NCBI GenBank assembly: GCA_029560805.1 | Contig: JAKQKE010000008.1 | Coordinates: 46,382 to 110,381 of the forward strand | DNA from: Spirochaetota bacterium | GTDB taxonomy: Bacteria; Spirochaetota; Spirochaetia; Treponematales; UBA12059 | Direction of reading: 5' to 3' | DNA: 64,000 bases | Shown here: positions 47,970 to 59,578 of the stretch, piece after piece | How the letters are laid out: each line of letters begins with the position of its first letter | Position numbering within the stretch: position 1 is the stretch's first letter | Translations under genes and position numbers: made by a program | Notes under the pieces: model-generated | Database searches by the model: none | Told to the model about the DNA's origin: nothing | The model's input: only the letters and a program-made list of their open reading frames with translations

Positions 47970-48767
47970 ATGAAGCGGCCGGGCTCCCAAGCCCAGAAAG
48001 GCACTCTCGTGATACGCTTGAAGAACGAAAAGCAGATGGCCGGCATCAAGGCGTCCTGCAGGCTGTTGTCGGATATGTACGCCGAGCTCAGGCCGAGGAT
48101 AGCGGCTGGCGTAACGACCGGCGAGCTCGACCGCTTCGCCCATGCCTATATCGTCGAACACGGCGGCACACCAGCCTTTCTGAACTACGGCGACCGATCG
48201 AATCCGTTCCCGGCGACGCTCTGCGTGTCCATCAACGAGGAAGTTATCCACGGCATTCCAGGAAACCGCGTCATCCGTCCTGGAGACGTCGTCGGCATCG
48301 ATAGCGGCATCGAGCTCGGCGGCTTCTATAGCGACGCGGCCTTCAGCGTCGCCGTCCCCCCGGTCGCTCCCGAGACCGAAAAACTGCTGCGCGTTACCCG
48401 CGAGTGCCTTGAGCGAGCGATAGCCGCGGTCAAGCCTGGCGCCAGGATCCACGACGTCTCCCGCGCCGTATTCTCGCACGCCCGCGCCAACGGTTTCGGC
48501 GTCGTCAGGCAGTTCTGCGGTCACGGCGTCGGCTTCTCCCAGCACGAGGACCCGCAAGTCCCGAACTACGTCGGGTCGGGCCCCAACCCGCGTATCGTGC
48601 CAGGCATGGTCATCGCCATCGAACCGATGATAAATGCCGGCGGGGACGGCGTGGCCGAACTCGATGACGGCTGGACGATCGTTACCCTCGACGGCTCCGC
48701 CTCGGCACATTTCGAGCATACGGTCGCCGTGACGGCGACCGGCGTCGAGGTTCTGACGGCCTGGTAG
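47970..48767 (+). CDS. map: Methionine aminopeptidase, type I
   Basis: INEEVIHGIPGNRVIRPGDVVGIDSGIELGGFYSDAAFSVAV; CGHGVGFSQHEDPQVPNY; VIAIEPMIN. Confidence 0.96.
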   Translation: MKRPGSQAQKGTLVIRLKNEKQMAGIKASCRLLSDMYAELRPRIAAGVTTGELDRFAHAYIVEHGGTPAFLNYGDRSNPFPATLCVSINEEVIHGIPGNRVIRPGDVVGIDSGIELGGFYSDAAFSVAVPPVAPETEKLLRVTRECLERAIAAVKPGARIHDVSRAVFSHARANGFGVVRQFCGHGVGFSQHEDPQVPNYVGSGPNPRIVPGMVIAIEPMINAGGDGVAELDDGWTIVTLDGSASAHFEHTVAVTATGVEVLTAW

Positions 48768-48877
48768 CCGTGGCCCGTGAGGAGTAACCGAACGGCGACG
48801 CAATTAGTTATCTTTGCATAGTCGGTCGCGGCGAGCCGACGGCCAACCATTCTTCTAATACGTTCGGAGGTGTACCG

Positions 48878-50383
<1,506 letters not shown>

Positions 50384-50413
50384 TGCTACAGTAAAGAACA
50401 AAGAGAGGTTCCG

Positions 50414-51019
50414 ATGAGCAAGGAATTCATATCGTACAACCAGGTGCGGAACAACGCTCTCAAGCTGGCGCATAGGATACACCTGGACGGGTTCGTCCCC
50501 GACATCATCTACGTTTCCTTGCGCGGCGGAGCCTATCTCGGCAACGTCATGAGCGAATACTTCAAGGCGGTCAGGAGCGACGCGCGGCCGGTGTTCTACG
50601 CGGCGGTCGTCGCCCGCTCCTATACCGACATTCACAAGAACGAGCAGGTCCGCGTCGACGGCTGGACCTATAGCCCCGAGTACCTGAGGAACGGCGACAA
50701 GGTGCTGCTCGTCGACGACATCTACGATACCGGTCGGACCATCAACCACCTGGCGAGCGTCATACTCGAAAAGGGCGTACCCCGCCGCGACCTCAAGATC
50801 GCCGTGCACGACTACAAGATAGTCGACTACCGCGGCGAGCAGCCGGCCATCAAGCCAGACTACTGGTGCCGGCTCCATGAGATACGCAAGCCCGAGGATG
50901 AGCGCTGGATACACTACATGAGCCACGAGCTGATCGGGCTGACCGAAGAGGAACTCAAGGAATACTACTATCCCGAGGATCCGGAGCTCCAGGAGATCCT
51001 CTCGGTACTGAAGGGCTGA
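50414..51019 (+). CDS. Phosphoribosyltransferase (hypoxanthine/xanthine-type)
   Basis: PRPP-binding KVLLVDDIYDTGRTINHLA. Confidence 0.88.
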   Translation: MSKEFISYNQVRNNALKLAHRIHLDGFVPDIIYVSLRGGAYLGNVMSEYFKAVRSDARPVFYAAVVARSYTDIHKNEQVRVDGWTYSPEYLRNGDKVLLVDDIYDTGRTINHLASVILEKGVPRRDLKIAVHDYKIVDYRGEQPAIKPDYWCRLHEIRKPEDERWIHYMSHELIGLTEEELKEYYYPEDPELQEILSVLKG

Positions 51020-54009
51020 TGTCGGCCGCCGGGCTTCGATCGCTAACGGCTGTAGCGCTGTTCGCCGCGGCCGCCCTATGCCACGCCGACCCCGATACGG
51101 CCGCCTCCTACGAGCCGGCTCCCGGGGTGCTCGGTCCGAGCCCCGGCGCCTACGCGGCTACACAGGTCCTCGTACCGGCGACCCTATCGGCCGGCGCCCG
51201 CGCCGCATACCGCTTTTCCGGTCAGGAGGCGTGGTTGCCGTTCGACCGGCCGCTCTACCTCTCGGCCTTCCCGGGCGAGGAGCGCCACTACTCGATAGAG
51301 TTCGGCAACCCACGTTCCCCGTCCCCCACGACCTTGTCGTATGTCATAGACCTGCGCCCGCCCGAGCCGCCGACCTTCAGCGCGCCTCCGGGTGACGCAG
51401 GCGCTTTCCTGTCGGTATCCGTAGCGTCCGATTACGATGTTTTCGTCAGCGTGAACGGCGGACCCTTCGCTCAGGCGCAGGTCGGCTCGAACCTGGAGTT
51501 CCGCGCGCCACCCGACGCCACCGCCGTGGTTTCGCTCGCGGCCTACGCCGTCGACGCCGCCGGTAACGCGTCCAGGGTGGCGTCATCTCGGTGGCGTCTG
51601 TGCCCCGAAGGCGTGGCGCCGTCGTTCCCGTTCGACGCCTCGGCCCCGGTACGTAGCGTCATCATGGCCGATGCCGGAGCCTACTTGGCGGCTGAGGTCG
51701 CCGACCTCGTCGGATCGGCCAGGCTAACAGTCAGGGCTCCCGCCGGCACCGTACCCTGCGTCGCCGTCAACGCCTCGGAAACGCCGTCGCCAGCGTCCTT
51801 CGTCGAACTGCCGGGCGAAACGTCGTCCGCTTCCTGCGTCGTGCCGTACCCCTGGGGCTATGAGATCCCGATCGAGATACGCTACGGCTACATCGAAGGC
51901 GGGGTCGTCCACATGGCGGCCGATAGGCTACGCCTGCTACCGCGCTTCCCCGCCGAGGAGGCGTCGATGGCTCCGGCCGAGGCCGCCGCGCCGGAGATAT
52001 ACGCCTACGGGTCGGCCGCCTTCGTCCATTGGCCGGCGGGTCCGTGGGCCATCATGTATTCCATCGCTGACGGCGACTTTATCCAAGGCGCGGCGCCACT
52101 GCGCGTCGAGCTCGGCGCACAGCCCATACCGATACGCTATTACGCCCTCGGGCAGGACGGCGTCCGCTCGGCGGTCTCGATGGCGACGCTACCGCCCAAG
52201 GCCTCGTCGTTGCCGCCTCCACTCGGCGGCGTGACGCATGGCGGCACGTACGGCGGCACGGTCATTGTCGTCCCCGGAGGGGAGCCGAGACCGCGATACG
52301 AGCTATCCGACGACGGCTCTGCCCCACGGGCGATAAGCGGCTCCAGCCCGGTCCTGCCGGCCGGCGGCCTTTCGATAGCGGGGCGCCCCGGCGAGACGGT
52401 ATTCTATAGGCTACGCGTCGCCGCCGAAGCCGAGTCTGAACGCTTCGTCAGCTTCGCGATAGACCGGGAGCCCCCGTCCGTCCCTGCCATCGGCCGGAGC
52501 CTGCGTAGCTACGCGGCCGCCGACACGCTCGTGTCCTTTAGAGAGCAGGAAGGCGCGGTGTTCGTATCGGTCTCCGAGGACGGATCGGGTCCGTTCGCGC
52601 GATACGACGAACCGATCGCCATCGCGGGTTCGGACGAAGGCCGCAAGCGCTATGTCGTGCGCGCCTACGCCGAGGACGAGTTCGGTAATCGTTCCGCGGA
52701 GATGCCTCGATTCGAGCTGATGATAGACCGTTCGACCCTGTACGTCGACGCTCGCGGCCGACCCGGCGCCTCGGGCGCGCCCGACGACCCGATAGCCGGG
52801 CTCGACGACGCGATCGAGGAAGCTCAGCGAGCCGGGAAGCGATTCGTCTACGTACGTGGGGGCGGTTCAATCGGCCGTAGCGTGGTCGTGAGCGGCCGGC
52901 TCGAGGTCAGGGGTGGCTTCGACGATAGCTGGAACGAGGTGCCGGGCGCGGCCACCGCCGTTTCGGTCCGAGTGCCTCCGTCGTCGTCATCGTACGCTTT
53001 CGTCGTCGACGGAGGGGCGCTGACCCTGTCGTCGATGACGTTCTCGCTCAAGGCCGACGGCGCCGGGGGGCTCGCGCTGGCGCGCTCAGGCTCGCTCGAA
53101 TTGACCCGTTGCTCGATAGAGTCTACAGGAGGCATCGAGGTGGCGGCCGTCAGGTCCACCGGGGCCGACGTCACCGTCTCGTCGTCGACTCTACGCTCCT
53201 CCTCGGCGGTCACGGGCAGGGGTATAGATCTGTCCGGAGGCAGGCTCGTCGTCTCGGACTCGACGATAGCCTGCGACCGGTCGGTTCGGCTGTTCGACGC
53301 GATCCGCGTGAGCGACGCCGAGGCCTTCGTCTCCGGCCTGCGCATCGACGCCGAACCGTCGCACGCGTTCTCGGCTTTCAGCGTGTCACGCTCGCGGGCC
53401 TCGATCGAGCGATGCATCGTCAACGTATCGGGCGGTTCCTCGTCGTGCCGGGCCTTCAGCGCCGGCTCCTCGGAGCTTACCGCCTCGTCGGTCTACGTCC
53501 ACGCCGCCTGGAAAGGCTCGGTCGAGCTATTCAGCGCCATATCCGGGTCGACGATGCGACTGGCCCACGTCACGGCCATAGCGGACGCGCCGGCGGCCCT
53601 GTTCGCGTCGGCGACCGGGTCGAGCGTCGAGATAGTCAACTCGATAGCCTCGTTCTCGGGCGGCGGCTCGGCGTTCCTGCGCCTCGACGGCGGCGCCGGG
53701 TCGGTCCGGCTGGCGTCGAACTGCCTCTGGGGCTTCGAACGCCTCGCCGAGCTATCGTCCCATCGTCGCCTCATCGCTACCGTCGCCGAGTTGAACGGTG
53801 CGTTCAGTTCTGGCGCGGCTCCGAACAGGCTCGAACGCCCGTCCGAGATTTTCCAATCCACGATCAAGGGTCTGTATCGCCTGTCCCGCTCGTCGGTCTG
53901 CGTCGACGGCGCGACGGCCGTGCCTTGGGCCGCCGGAAGCGACCTGTTCGGCTCGCCCAGGCCGACGGGCGAGGGGGCCGCCGTGTCCATCGGGGCTGAG
54001 GAGCTATAA
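51019..54009 (+). CDS. Large secreted protein with Ig/chitobiase-like repeats and C-terminal parallel beta-helix region
   Basis: Signal peptide; YAVDAAGNASRV, AYAEDEFGNRSAE repeats; LYVDARGRPGASGAPDDPIAGLDDAIEEAQRAGKRFVYVRGGGSIG then repeated short beta-strand turns. Confidence 0.7.
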   Translation: MSAAGLRSLTAVALFAAAALCHADPDTAASYEPAPGVLGPSPGAYAATQVLVPATLSAGARAAYRFSGQEAWLPFDRPLYLSAFPGEERHYSIEFGNPRSPSPTTLSYVIDLRPPEPPTFSAPPGDAGAFLSVSVASDYDVFVSVNGGPFAQAQVGSNLEFRAPPDATAVVSLAAYAVDAAGNASRVASSRWRLCPEGVAPSFPFDASAPVRSVIMADAGAYLAAEVADLVGSARLTVRAPAGTVPCVAVNASETPSPASFVELPGETSSASCVVPYPWGYEIPIEIRYGYIEGGVVHMAADRLRLLPRFPAEEASMAPAEAAAPEIYAYGSAAFVHWPAGPWAIMYSIADGDFIQGAAPLRVELGAQPIPIRYYALGQDGVRSAVSMATLPPKASSLPPPLGGVTHGGTYGGTVIVVPGGEPRPRYELSDDGSAPRAISGSSPVLPAGGLSIAGRPGETVFYRLRVAAEAESERFVSFAIDREPPSVPAIGRSLRSYAAADTLVSFREQEGAVFVSVSEDGSGPFARYDEPIAIAGSDEGRKRYVVRAYAEDEFGNRSAEMPRFELMIDRSTLYVDARGRPGASGAPDDPIAGLDDAIEEAQRAGKRFVYVRGGGSIGRSVVVSGRLEVRGGFDDSWNEVPGAATAVSVRVPPSSSSYAFVVDGGALTLSSMTFSLKADGAGGLALARSGSLELTRCSIESTGGIEVAAVRSTGADVTVSSSTLRSSSAVTGRGIDLSGGRLVVSDSTIACDRSVRLFDAIRVSDAEAFVSGLRIDAEPSHAFSAFSVSRSRASIERCIVNVSGGSSSCRAFSAGSSELTASSVYVHAAWKGSVELFSAISGSTMRLAHVTAIADAPAALFASATGSSVEIVNSIASFSGGGSAFLRLDGGAGSVRLASNCLWGFERLAELSSHRRLIATVAELNGAFSSGAAPNRLERPSEIFQSTIKGLYRLSRSSVCVDGATAVPWAAGSDLFGSPRPTGEGAAVSIGAEEL

Positions 54010-54024
54010 ACGAGCCGTGGCGAT

Positions 54025-54708
54025 TCAGCGCGCCTCGGACTCCACGTAGGCTCGCACCAGCCGTAGCGGAGCCGCGGCCAGGAACTCGGACTCGACGACA
54101 TGCCCTCCGCAGACGCCTCTCGAGGCGAACAAGGCCGCGTCATGCTCGTCCTGGCTGTAGTCGGCCTGTCCGTCCTCCACATGCACCACGGTGAAGCCGC
54201 GCTCGGACGCTTGCCTGGCCGTGGTATCGACGCACTGGCTCGTGGCCAGCCCAGTCATAACGACGGCCGAGACGCCGAGGCCTCGGAGCGTCTCCTCGAG
54301 CCGCGGCGTCGAGAATCCGGAGTAGGTGGCCTTGTCTATGATCGCGTCGCCCGGGCGCGGGGCGATCTCGTCCGGTACGTCGGCCATCGCCTCTCCGCGG
54401 AGCGGGTAGGCGCCATCGAAACCCAGCCGGGCGGCCGACTCGTTGAAGGCCCTGAAAAAGCGGTGCAGATCGCTGCGGTCCGTCTCCGAGGCGCATAGCC
54501 GCAGGTAGACGGTGGGCCAGCCGACGGCGGAGAAGGCCTGTCTGAGCCTGGTTACGGCGGGGAACACCGACGTCTCAACGCGCCGGCCTATGTACGCCAT
54601 GCAACCGGGCCAGCATCGCTCGGAGTAGCGGTAGAACGGCGAGCCGGGGTTGAGGTAATAGTTCTGCACGTCGACGACGAGCAGGGCGGCGGATGGAGCA
54701 TCCTTCAT
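54025..54708 (-). CDS. Isochorismatase/nicotinamidase-family cysteine hydrolase
   Basis: ALLVVDVQNYYL, DKATYSGFSTPRLEETLRGLGVSAVVMTGLATSQCVDTTARQASERGF. Confidence 0.88.
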   Translation of the reverse strand: MKDAPSAALLVVDVQNYYLNPGSPFYRYSERCWPGCMAYIGRRVETSVFPAVTRLRQAFSAVGWPTVYLRLCASETDRSDLHRFFRAFNESAARLGFDGAYPLRGEAMADVPDEIAPRPGDAIIDKATYSGFSTPRLEETLRGLGVSAVVMTGLATSQCVDTTARQASERGFTVVHVEDGQADYSQDEHDAALFASRGVCGGHVVESEFLAAAPLRLVRAYVESEAR

Positions 54709-54712
54709 GTGT

Positions 54713-55984
54713 CTAGATGATGCTACCCGGCATGACCACCGAGTTCTTGGGGATTACGATGACCCCGTCCACGATGTAGTAGTCGCCGTACTCGCCGTCG
54801 GCGCGATCCCTCGCGTCGATGCCGATGCGGCAGTCGGCGCCGATCCTCGCGTTTTTATCGATGATGGCGCCCTTGATGATCGATCCGCGGCCTATGCCTA
54901 TGTTCGGCACGCCGCGCTCGGCGTTCTCCCGCTTCTGGGCCTCGGTCTCGTAGTAATCGGCGCCCATGCAGACCACGCCATCGAAGTTCGCTCCCGTCTC
55001 GATGATGGTGCGGATTCCGACGATCGACCTCGAGATCGACGCGTTCGTGATGATGCAGCCGTCGGAGGTGATGGCCTGGTTCATCGTGCTGTAGTTGATC
55101 TTCGACGAAGGCAGGTTGCGGCGATGGGTGTAGATCGGGCTCGTCTCATCGTAGAAGTTGAATTCTGGCGCGATGTCGGTCAGGTTGAGATTGGCCTCGT
55201 AGAAGGAACGCACGGTACCGATATCCTCCCAGTACCCGTCGAAGATATACGAGTTGACCGGGCGGCTGGCCAGGATCTCGGGAATTATCTCCTTACCGAA
55301 ATCGTTCGAATCGTTCTCCAGGGCAGATTCGAGCAGACCGGCGTCGAAGATATAGATACCCATCGAAGCCAGGTACTCCTTCGATCCTCGCCGTTCCTTG
55401 AGCATGGATTTCGGAATCTTGTAGTCGGAGATGTCTTTGACCGGTCCCGGCTTCTCCTGGAATTCGACTATGCGGCCATCAGCGTCGATTTTCATGATGC
55501 CGAAGTCGCTGGCGTCCTCCCGTGAGACGGTGGTGCAGGCTATGGTCAGGGCCTTGCCTGATTCCAGGTGCCTCTGGAACATGTCCGCGAGGTCCATGCG
55601 GTAGAGCTGGTCGCCCGACACGATCAGGTAATGGGAAGGTTGCTGGGTCCTGAAATGGACCAGGTTCTTACGGACGGCATCGGCGGTGCCCTCGTACCAG
55701 CCGGAATGGGTGAGCGTCTGCTCGGCGGCGAGAATCTCGGCGAAGCCGTTCGAGAAGTTGTCGAAGACGTAGGTCTTGGCGATGTGCAGGTGGAGGGAGG
55801 CCGAGTTGAACTGCGTCAGGATGTAGATCTGCTTGAAGCCGGCGTTGATGCAGTTCGATATGGGGATGTCGACGATCCTGTAGCGGCCTCCGAACGGTAC
55901 CGCCGGCTTGGCCCTATCCTTGGTAAGCGGGAATAGCCTCGTACCCTTGCCACCCCCGAGCACGATCGACAGCACCTTATGCAT
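54713..55984 (-). CDS. glgC: Glucose-1-phosphate adenylyltransferase
   Basis: SIVLGGGKGTRLFPLTKDRAKPAVPFGGRYRIVDIPISNCINAGFKQIYILTQFNSASLHLHI. Confidence 0.96.
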   Translation of the reverse strand: MHKVLSIVLGGGKGTRLFPLTKDRAKPAVPFGGRYRIVDIPISNCINAGFKQIYILTQFNSASLHLHIAKTYVFDNFSNGFAEILAAEQTLTHSGWYEGTADAVRKNLVHFRTQQPSHYLIVSGDQLYRMDLADMFQRHLESGKALTIACTTVSREDASDFGIMKIDADGRIVEFQEKPGPVKDISDYKIPKSMLKERRGSKEYLASMGIYIFDAGLLESALENDSNDFGKEIIPEILASRPVNSYIFDGYWEDIGTVRSFYEANLNLTDIAPEFNFYDETSPIYTHRRNLPSSKINYSTMNQAITSDGCIITNASISRSIVGIRTIIETGANFDGVVCMGADYYETEAQKRENAERGVPNIGIGRGSIIKGAIIDKNARIGADCRIGIDARDRADGEYGDYYIVDGVIVIPKNSVVMPGSII

Positions 55985-56096
55985 CGCTCTCCTCCGTTCT
56001 ATTTTTTAGCCCTTCGCGCCGCTTCAGTATAGCACGCCAACGGCGGCGGTGGCATCGATTTACCAAACTCGCCGTATACCGTATCATAGTATAGCC

Positions 56097-58424
56097 ATGA
56101 TCGAAGAAGACGCCATAGACCCCGTCGATAGATTCCTCTCCGACCCCGAGCTGGCCCCCAATATTGCCTTCGTGAGGCGGGTGCCGGCCGCCCCGGCCTC
56201 CTGGGCCGAACTGCCGGAGCGGCTCGACGACGGGCTACGCGCGGCCCTCGACTCCCGCGGTGTCGAACGGCTCTACAGCCACCAGCGGGCCGCCTGGGAC
56301 GCCGTAGGGGCCGGTATGGACATCGTCGTCGTCACGCCGACGGCGAGCGGCAAGACGCTCTGCTACAACCTGCCGGTGGCCCAGGCCCTGATCGACGACC
56401 CGGAAGCCAGAGCGCTGTACCTCTTTCCGACCAAGGCCCTGTCCCAGGACCAGCAGGCCGAGCTGAACGCCCTCGTGCTCGGTGGCGACCTCCCGATCAA
56501 GGCGGCCACCTACGATGGCGATACTCCCCAGTCGACCAGGAAGGCCGCCAGGGACTCGGGTCGCATCGTCATCAGCAATCCCGATATGCTCCACTCGGGG
56601 ATCCTACCGAACCACGCCAAGTGGATCAGATTCTTCGCGGGGCTGCGTTATATCGTGGTCGACGAGATGCACGCGTACCGGGGGGTTTTCGGTAGCCACG
56701 TCGCCAACGTGTTCCGCAGGCTCCTCCGCGTGGCCGCCTATTATGGGGCCTCGCCGCGCTTCATACTATGCTCCGCGACCATCGGCAATCCGGCCGAGCT
56801 GGCGACCGCGCTGATCGGCCGGCCCGTCGTCGCCATCACCGATAACGGGGCGCCTCGGGCTCCCAAGGCCGTCGTGTTCTACAACCCGCCGCTCGTGGAC
56901 CCGGTTCAGGGCATCAGGCGCAGCTCGGCCGACGAGTCGATGTCGCTGGCCGCCAAGCTGCTCGCCTCCGGCACGAGGACCATCCTATTCGCCCGTTCCA
57001 GGCTGCGCGTCGAGATACTCGCCTCCTACCTGAATAAGCGCTTCGAGAACGTCTACAACGACAATAATCGAATCCGGGTGGAGCCATACCGATCAGGCCT
57101 CCTGCCGAACGAACGCAGGCAGATTGAGCGCGGCCTGCGGGACGGCTCCATCCACGGCGTCGTCTCGACGAACGCGCTCGAGCTGGGAATAGATATAGGC
57201 GGCCTCGACGCGGCGGTGATAGCCGGATGGCCGGGGAACCTCGCCTCGTTCTGGCAACAGGCGGGCAGGGCAGGCCGCCGCTCCGGCGCCTCGATGGCGG
57301 TCTACGTCGCCTCGAGCTCTCCCGTGGACCAGTACATGATAGAGCACCCGGAACGATGCTTTGGCTCCGCGGCCGAGAACGCCAGGATAGACCCCGACAA
57401 TCCGTATATCTACGCCGACCACGTCAAGTGCGCCGCCTTCGAACTGCCGTTCGCCAAGGAGGAGCGCTTCGGCTCCGATCCCGGGGCCGTCTTGTCGTTC
57501 CTCGAGGAGGAGGGCACCGTCAGGCTGGCCGCTGGGCGCTATTACTGGTCCGACTCAGGCTACCCGGCCGAGAAAATATCGCTGCGATCCGCCACCGCCG
57601 ATAACGTGGTGATCATCGATACGACAGCTGGCAGGAACGAGGTGCTCGGAGAGATGGACCGCCCGAGCGCGAAGGAACTGGTGTTCGACGACGCCGTCTA
57701 CATACACCGCGGTAGACAGTTCATCGTGCTCAAGCTCGACATCGAGAACCGCCAATGCCTCGTCGAGGAGCGAGAGACCAACTACTATACCGACGCCGTC
57801 GTCAAGACCGACATCAAGGTTCTGTCGGAGGACGAGCGGCTGGGTTCGGCCGCGCTGCCCATCGTGCTCGGCGACCTGCTGGTACGTTCCAGCGCCGAGA
57901 AGTTCAAGAAGTTGCGCTTCCATACCAACGAGAATATCGGTTACGGCGAGATCTATCTGCCTCCCGAGGAGATGCAGACACGGGCGATCGCGCTGCTCTT
58001 CCCGGAAGGCGGCGCCGCCGGCTCCGCCCTCGCCGCTATGGGCGACGGCGAACGGGCCGCGGCGCTATCGGCCTTCTGCGGCATACTACGCGCCCTGTCA
58101 CCCGTCGAACTCCTATGCGACAAGGGAGACATAGGGGCCACCTGGCGGTTGAGGGACGATCATTACGCGGTGCCGGCCGTGTATGTCTGGGATCGCTATC
58201 CCGGCGGCACTGGCCTGGCCGAGGCCCTATCGTCTTCCCTAGTGCCGGTGCTCGAGGCGGCCTCCGGGCGTATAGCCGCTTGCGACTGCGACGACGGCTG
58301 CCCGTCCTGTGTCGGGCTCGCGGATGACGCTCTACAGGCGACCGGACGCAGGAAGTCAGGCGGTCTGGCCTTGGTACGACTGGCCCTCGAGGCGCTGGAC
58401 GGCTCGTCCCGGAGCGGCCGCTGA
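56097..58424 (+). CDS. DEAD/DEAH helicase, YprA/MrfA-like with C-terminal Cys cluster
   Basis: PTASGKTLCYNLPV, DEMHAYRGVFGSHVANVFRRL, ALELGIDIGGLDAAVIAGWPG, QQAGRAGRR; C-terminal CDCDDGCPSCVG. Start 56097 preferred over 56049. Confidence 0.93.
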   Translation: MIEEDAIDPVDRFLSDPELAPNIAFVRRVPAAPASWAELPERLDDGLRAALDSRGVERLYSHQRAAWDAVGAGMDIVVVTPTASGKTLCYNLPVAQALIDDPEARALYLFPTKALSQDQQAELNALVLGGDLPIKAATYDGDTPQSTRKAARDSGRIVISNPDMLHSGILPNHAKWIRFFAGLRYIVVDEMHAYRGVFGSHVANVFRRLLRVAAYYGASPRFILCSATIGNPAELATALIGRPVVAITDNGAPRAPKAVVFYNPPLVDPVQGIRRSSADESMSLAAKLLASGTRTILFARSRLRVEILASYLNKRFENVYNDNNRIRVEPYRSGLLPNERRQIERGLRDGSIHGVVSTNALELGIDIGGLDAAVIAGWPGNLASFWQQAGRAGRRSGASMAVYVASSSPVDQYMIEHPERCFGSAAENARIDPDNPYIYADHVKCAAFELPFAKEERFGSDPGAVLSFLEEEGTVRLAAGRYYWSDSGYPAEKISLRSATADNVVIIDTTAGRNEVLGEMDRPSAKELVFDDAVYIHRGRQFIVLKLDIENRQCLVEERETNYYTDAVVKTDIKVLSEDERLGSAALPIVLGDLLVRSSAEKFKKLRFHTNENIGYGEIYLPPEEMQTRAIALLFPEGGAAGSALAAMGDGERAAALSAFCGILRALSPVELLCDKGDIGATWRLRDDHYAVPAVYVWDRYPGGTGLAEALSSSLVPVLEAASGRIAACDCDDGCPSCVGLADDALQATGRRKSGGLALVRLALEALDGSSRSGR

Positions 58425-58428
58425 GCGT

Positions 58429-59571
58429 ATGGCCGGTAACCTGCGGGCCCGCCTGGCCAGGATCCGCGAGGCGGCGGCCGAGCCGCAGCGCCCCGTCCCC
58501 ATCCATCAGGCGTCGGACGATATCGCCACCTTCCCCGAAGGCTGGGAGACGATAGGCCACGGCCTCAGGTTCCACGAGAGCGTACGACGAAACGACGCCA
58601 TGGCCCCGCCCCACGCCGCTATCGACCTCGCGATCTTCTCGGCGCGGCTATCGGGGACGATAGAAGCCGGAAACCTACTGTTCTTCGACCTGGAGACGAC
58701 GGGCCTATCCGGCGGAGCCGGCACCGTCGCCTTCCTAGCCGCCTTTGGCAGCTTGCGCGCCGATGGCTCGCTATCGATCCGCCAGTACTTCATGGACGAC
58801 TATCCGTTTGAGCCGGCCCTAATAGCCGCGATGGGCGATGAGTTCGCCCGCGCGGGCGCTGTCGTCAGCTACAACGGCTCGTCGTTCGACTTGCCGCTCT
58901 ACGCGGTCAGGCGCACCATGGTCGGCCTCGGGCCGGCTCCCGACCTCCTCCACGCCGACGCACTGCACGCGGCCCGTCGTCTCTGGCGGCGATCGATGCC
59001 GGATTGCTCGCTCGCCTGCTTGGAGGCCGCGGCTCTCGGCGTGCGTCGCGTCGGCGACATTCCGGGAAGCGAGGTGCCGACGGTGTGGTTCGACTTCCTT
59101 CGGGTCGGCCCGAGCGATCGCTTGGCGCGGGTCTTCGCCCATAACGAGCAGGACATCGCGTCGCTCGCCGCTCTGGCCTTCGCCGTGCACGACGCCGCCC
59201 ACGGTAGGCGGGAGCTACCATCCGTCGACGCCGTCGGTCTCGCCGAGCTACGCTCCAGGGTCGATGAGGCCCTGGCCGAACGCACCCTGACCGCAGCGCT
59301 GGAGGCGGGTGACGCCAGGGCGACGCGCCCGCTCATGAGGCTGTACCGTCGGACCGGGCGTTGTGGCGAGATCGCGCCGCTCGTGCCATTCCTACCCGAC
59401 GACCCGGCCGGGCTGTTCTCGAAATCGGTCTACGCTGAGCGGCGCCTCCGCGACCGGCGCGAGGCGCTCAGGCTGGCGGAACTGGCCGAGGAACTCGGTC
59501 GAGGAGCCCTGCGCGATAGGGCCGCGAGGCGGGCAGCCCGCCTGCGCGCGGGGCAGACGGCGTTTCGTTGA
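58429..59571 (+). CDS. YprB/MrfB-like RNase H-fold exonuclease
   Basis: LLFFDLETTGLSGGAGTVAFLAAFG, VVSYNGSSFDLPLYAVRRTM, HNEQDIASLAAL: DEDD-type motifs. Start 58429, not 58309. Confidence 0.88.
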   Translation: MAGNLRARLARIREAAAEPQRPVPIHQASDDIATFPEGWETIGHGLRFHESVRRNDAMAPPHAAIDLAIFSARLSGTIEAGNLLFFDLETTGLSGGAGTVAFLAAFGSLRADGSLSIRQYFMDDYPFEPALIAAMGDEFARAGAVVSYNGSSFDLPLYAVRRTMVGLGPAPDLLHADALHAARRLWRRSMPDCSLACLEAAALGVRRVGDIPGSEVPTVWFDFLRVGPSDRLARVFAHNEQDIASLAALAFAVHDAAHGRRELPSVDAVGLAELRSRVDEALAERTLTAALEAGDARATRPLMRLYRRTGRCGEIAPLVPFLPDDPAGLFSKSVYAERRLRDRREALRLAELAEELGRGALRDRAARRAARLRAGQTAFR

Positions 59572-59578
59572 TCGTTCT

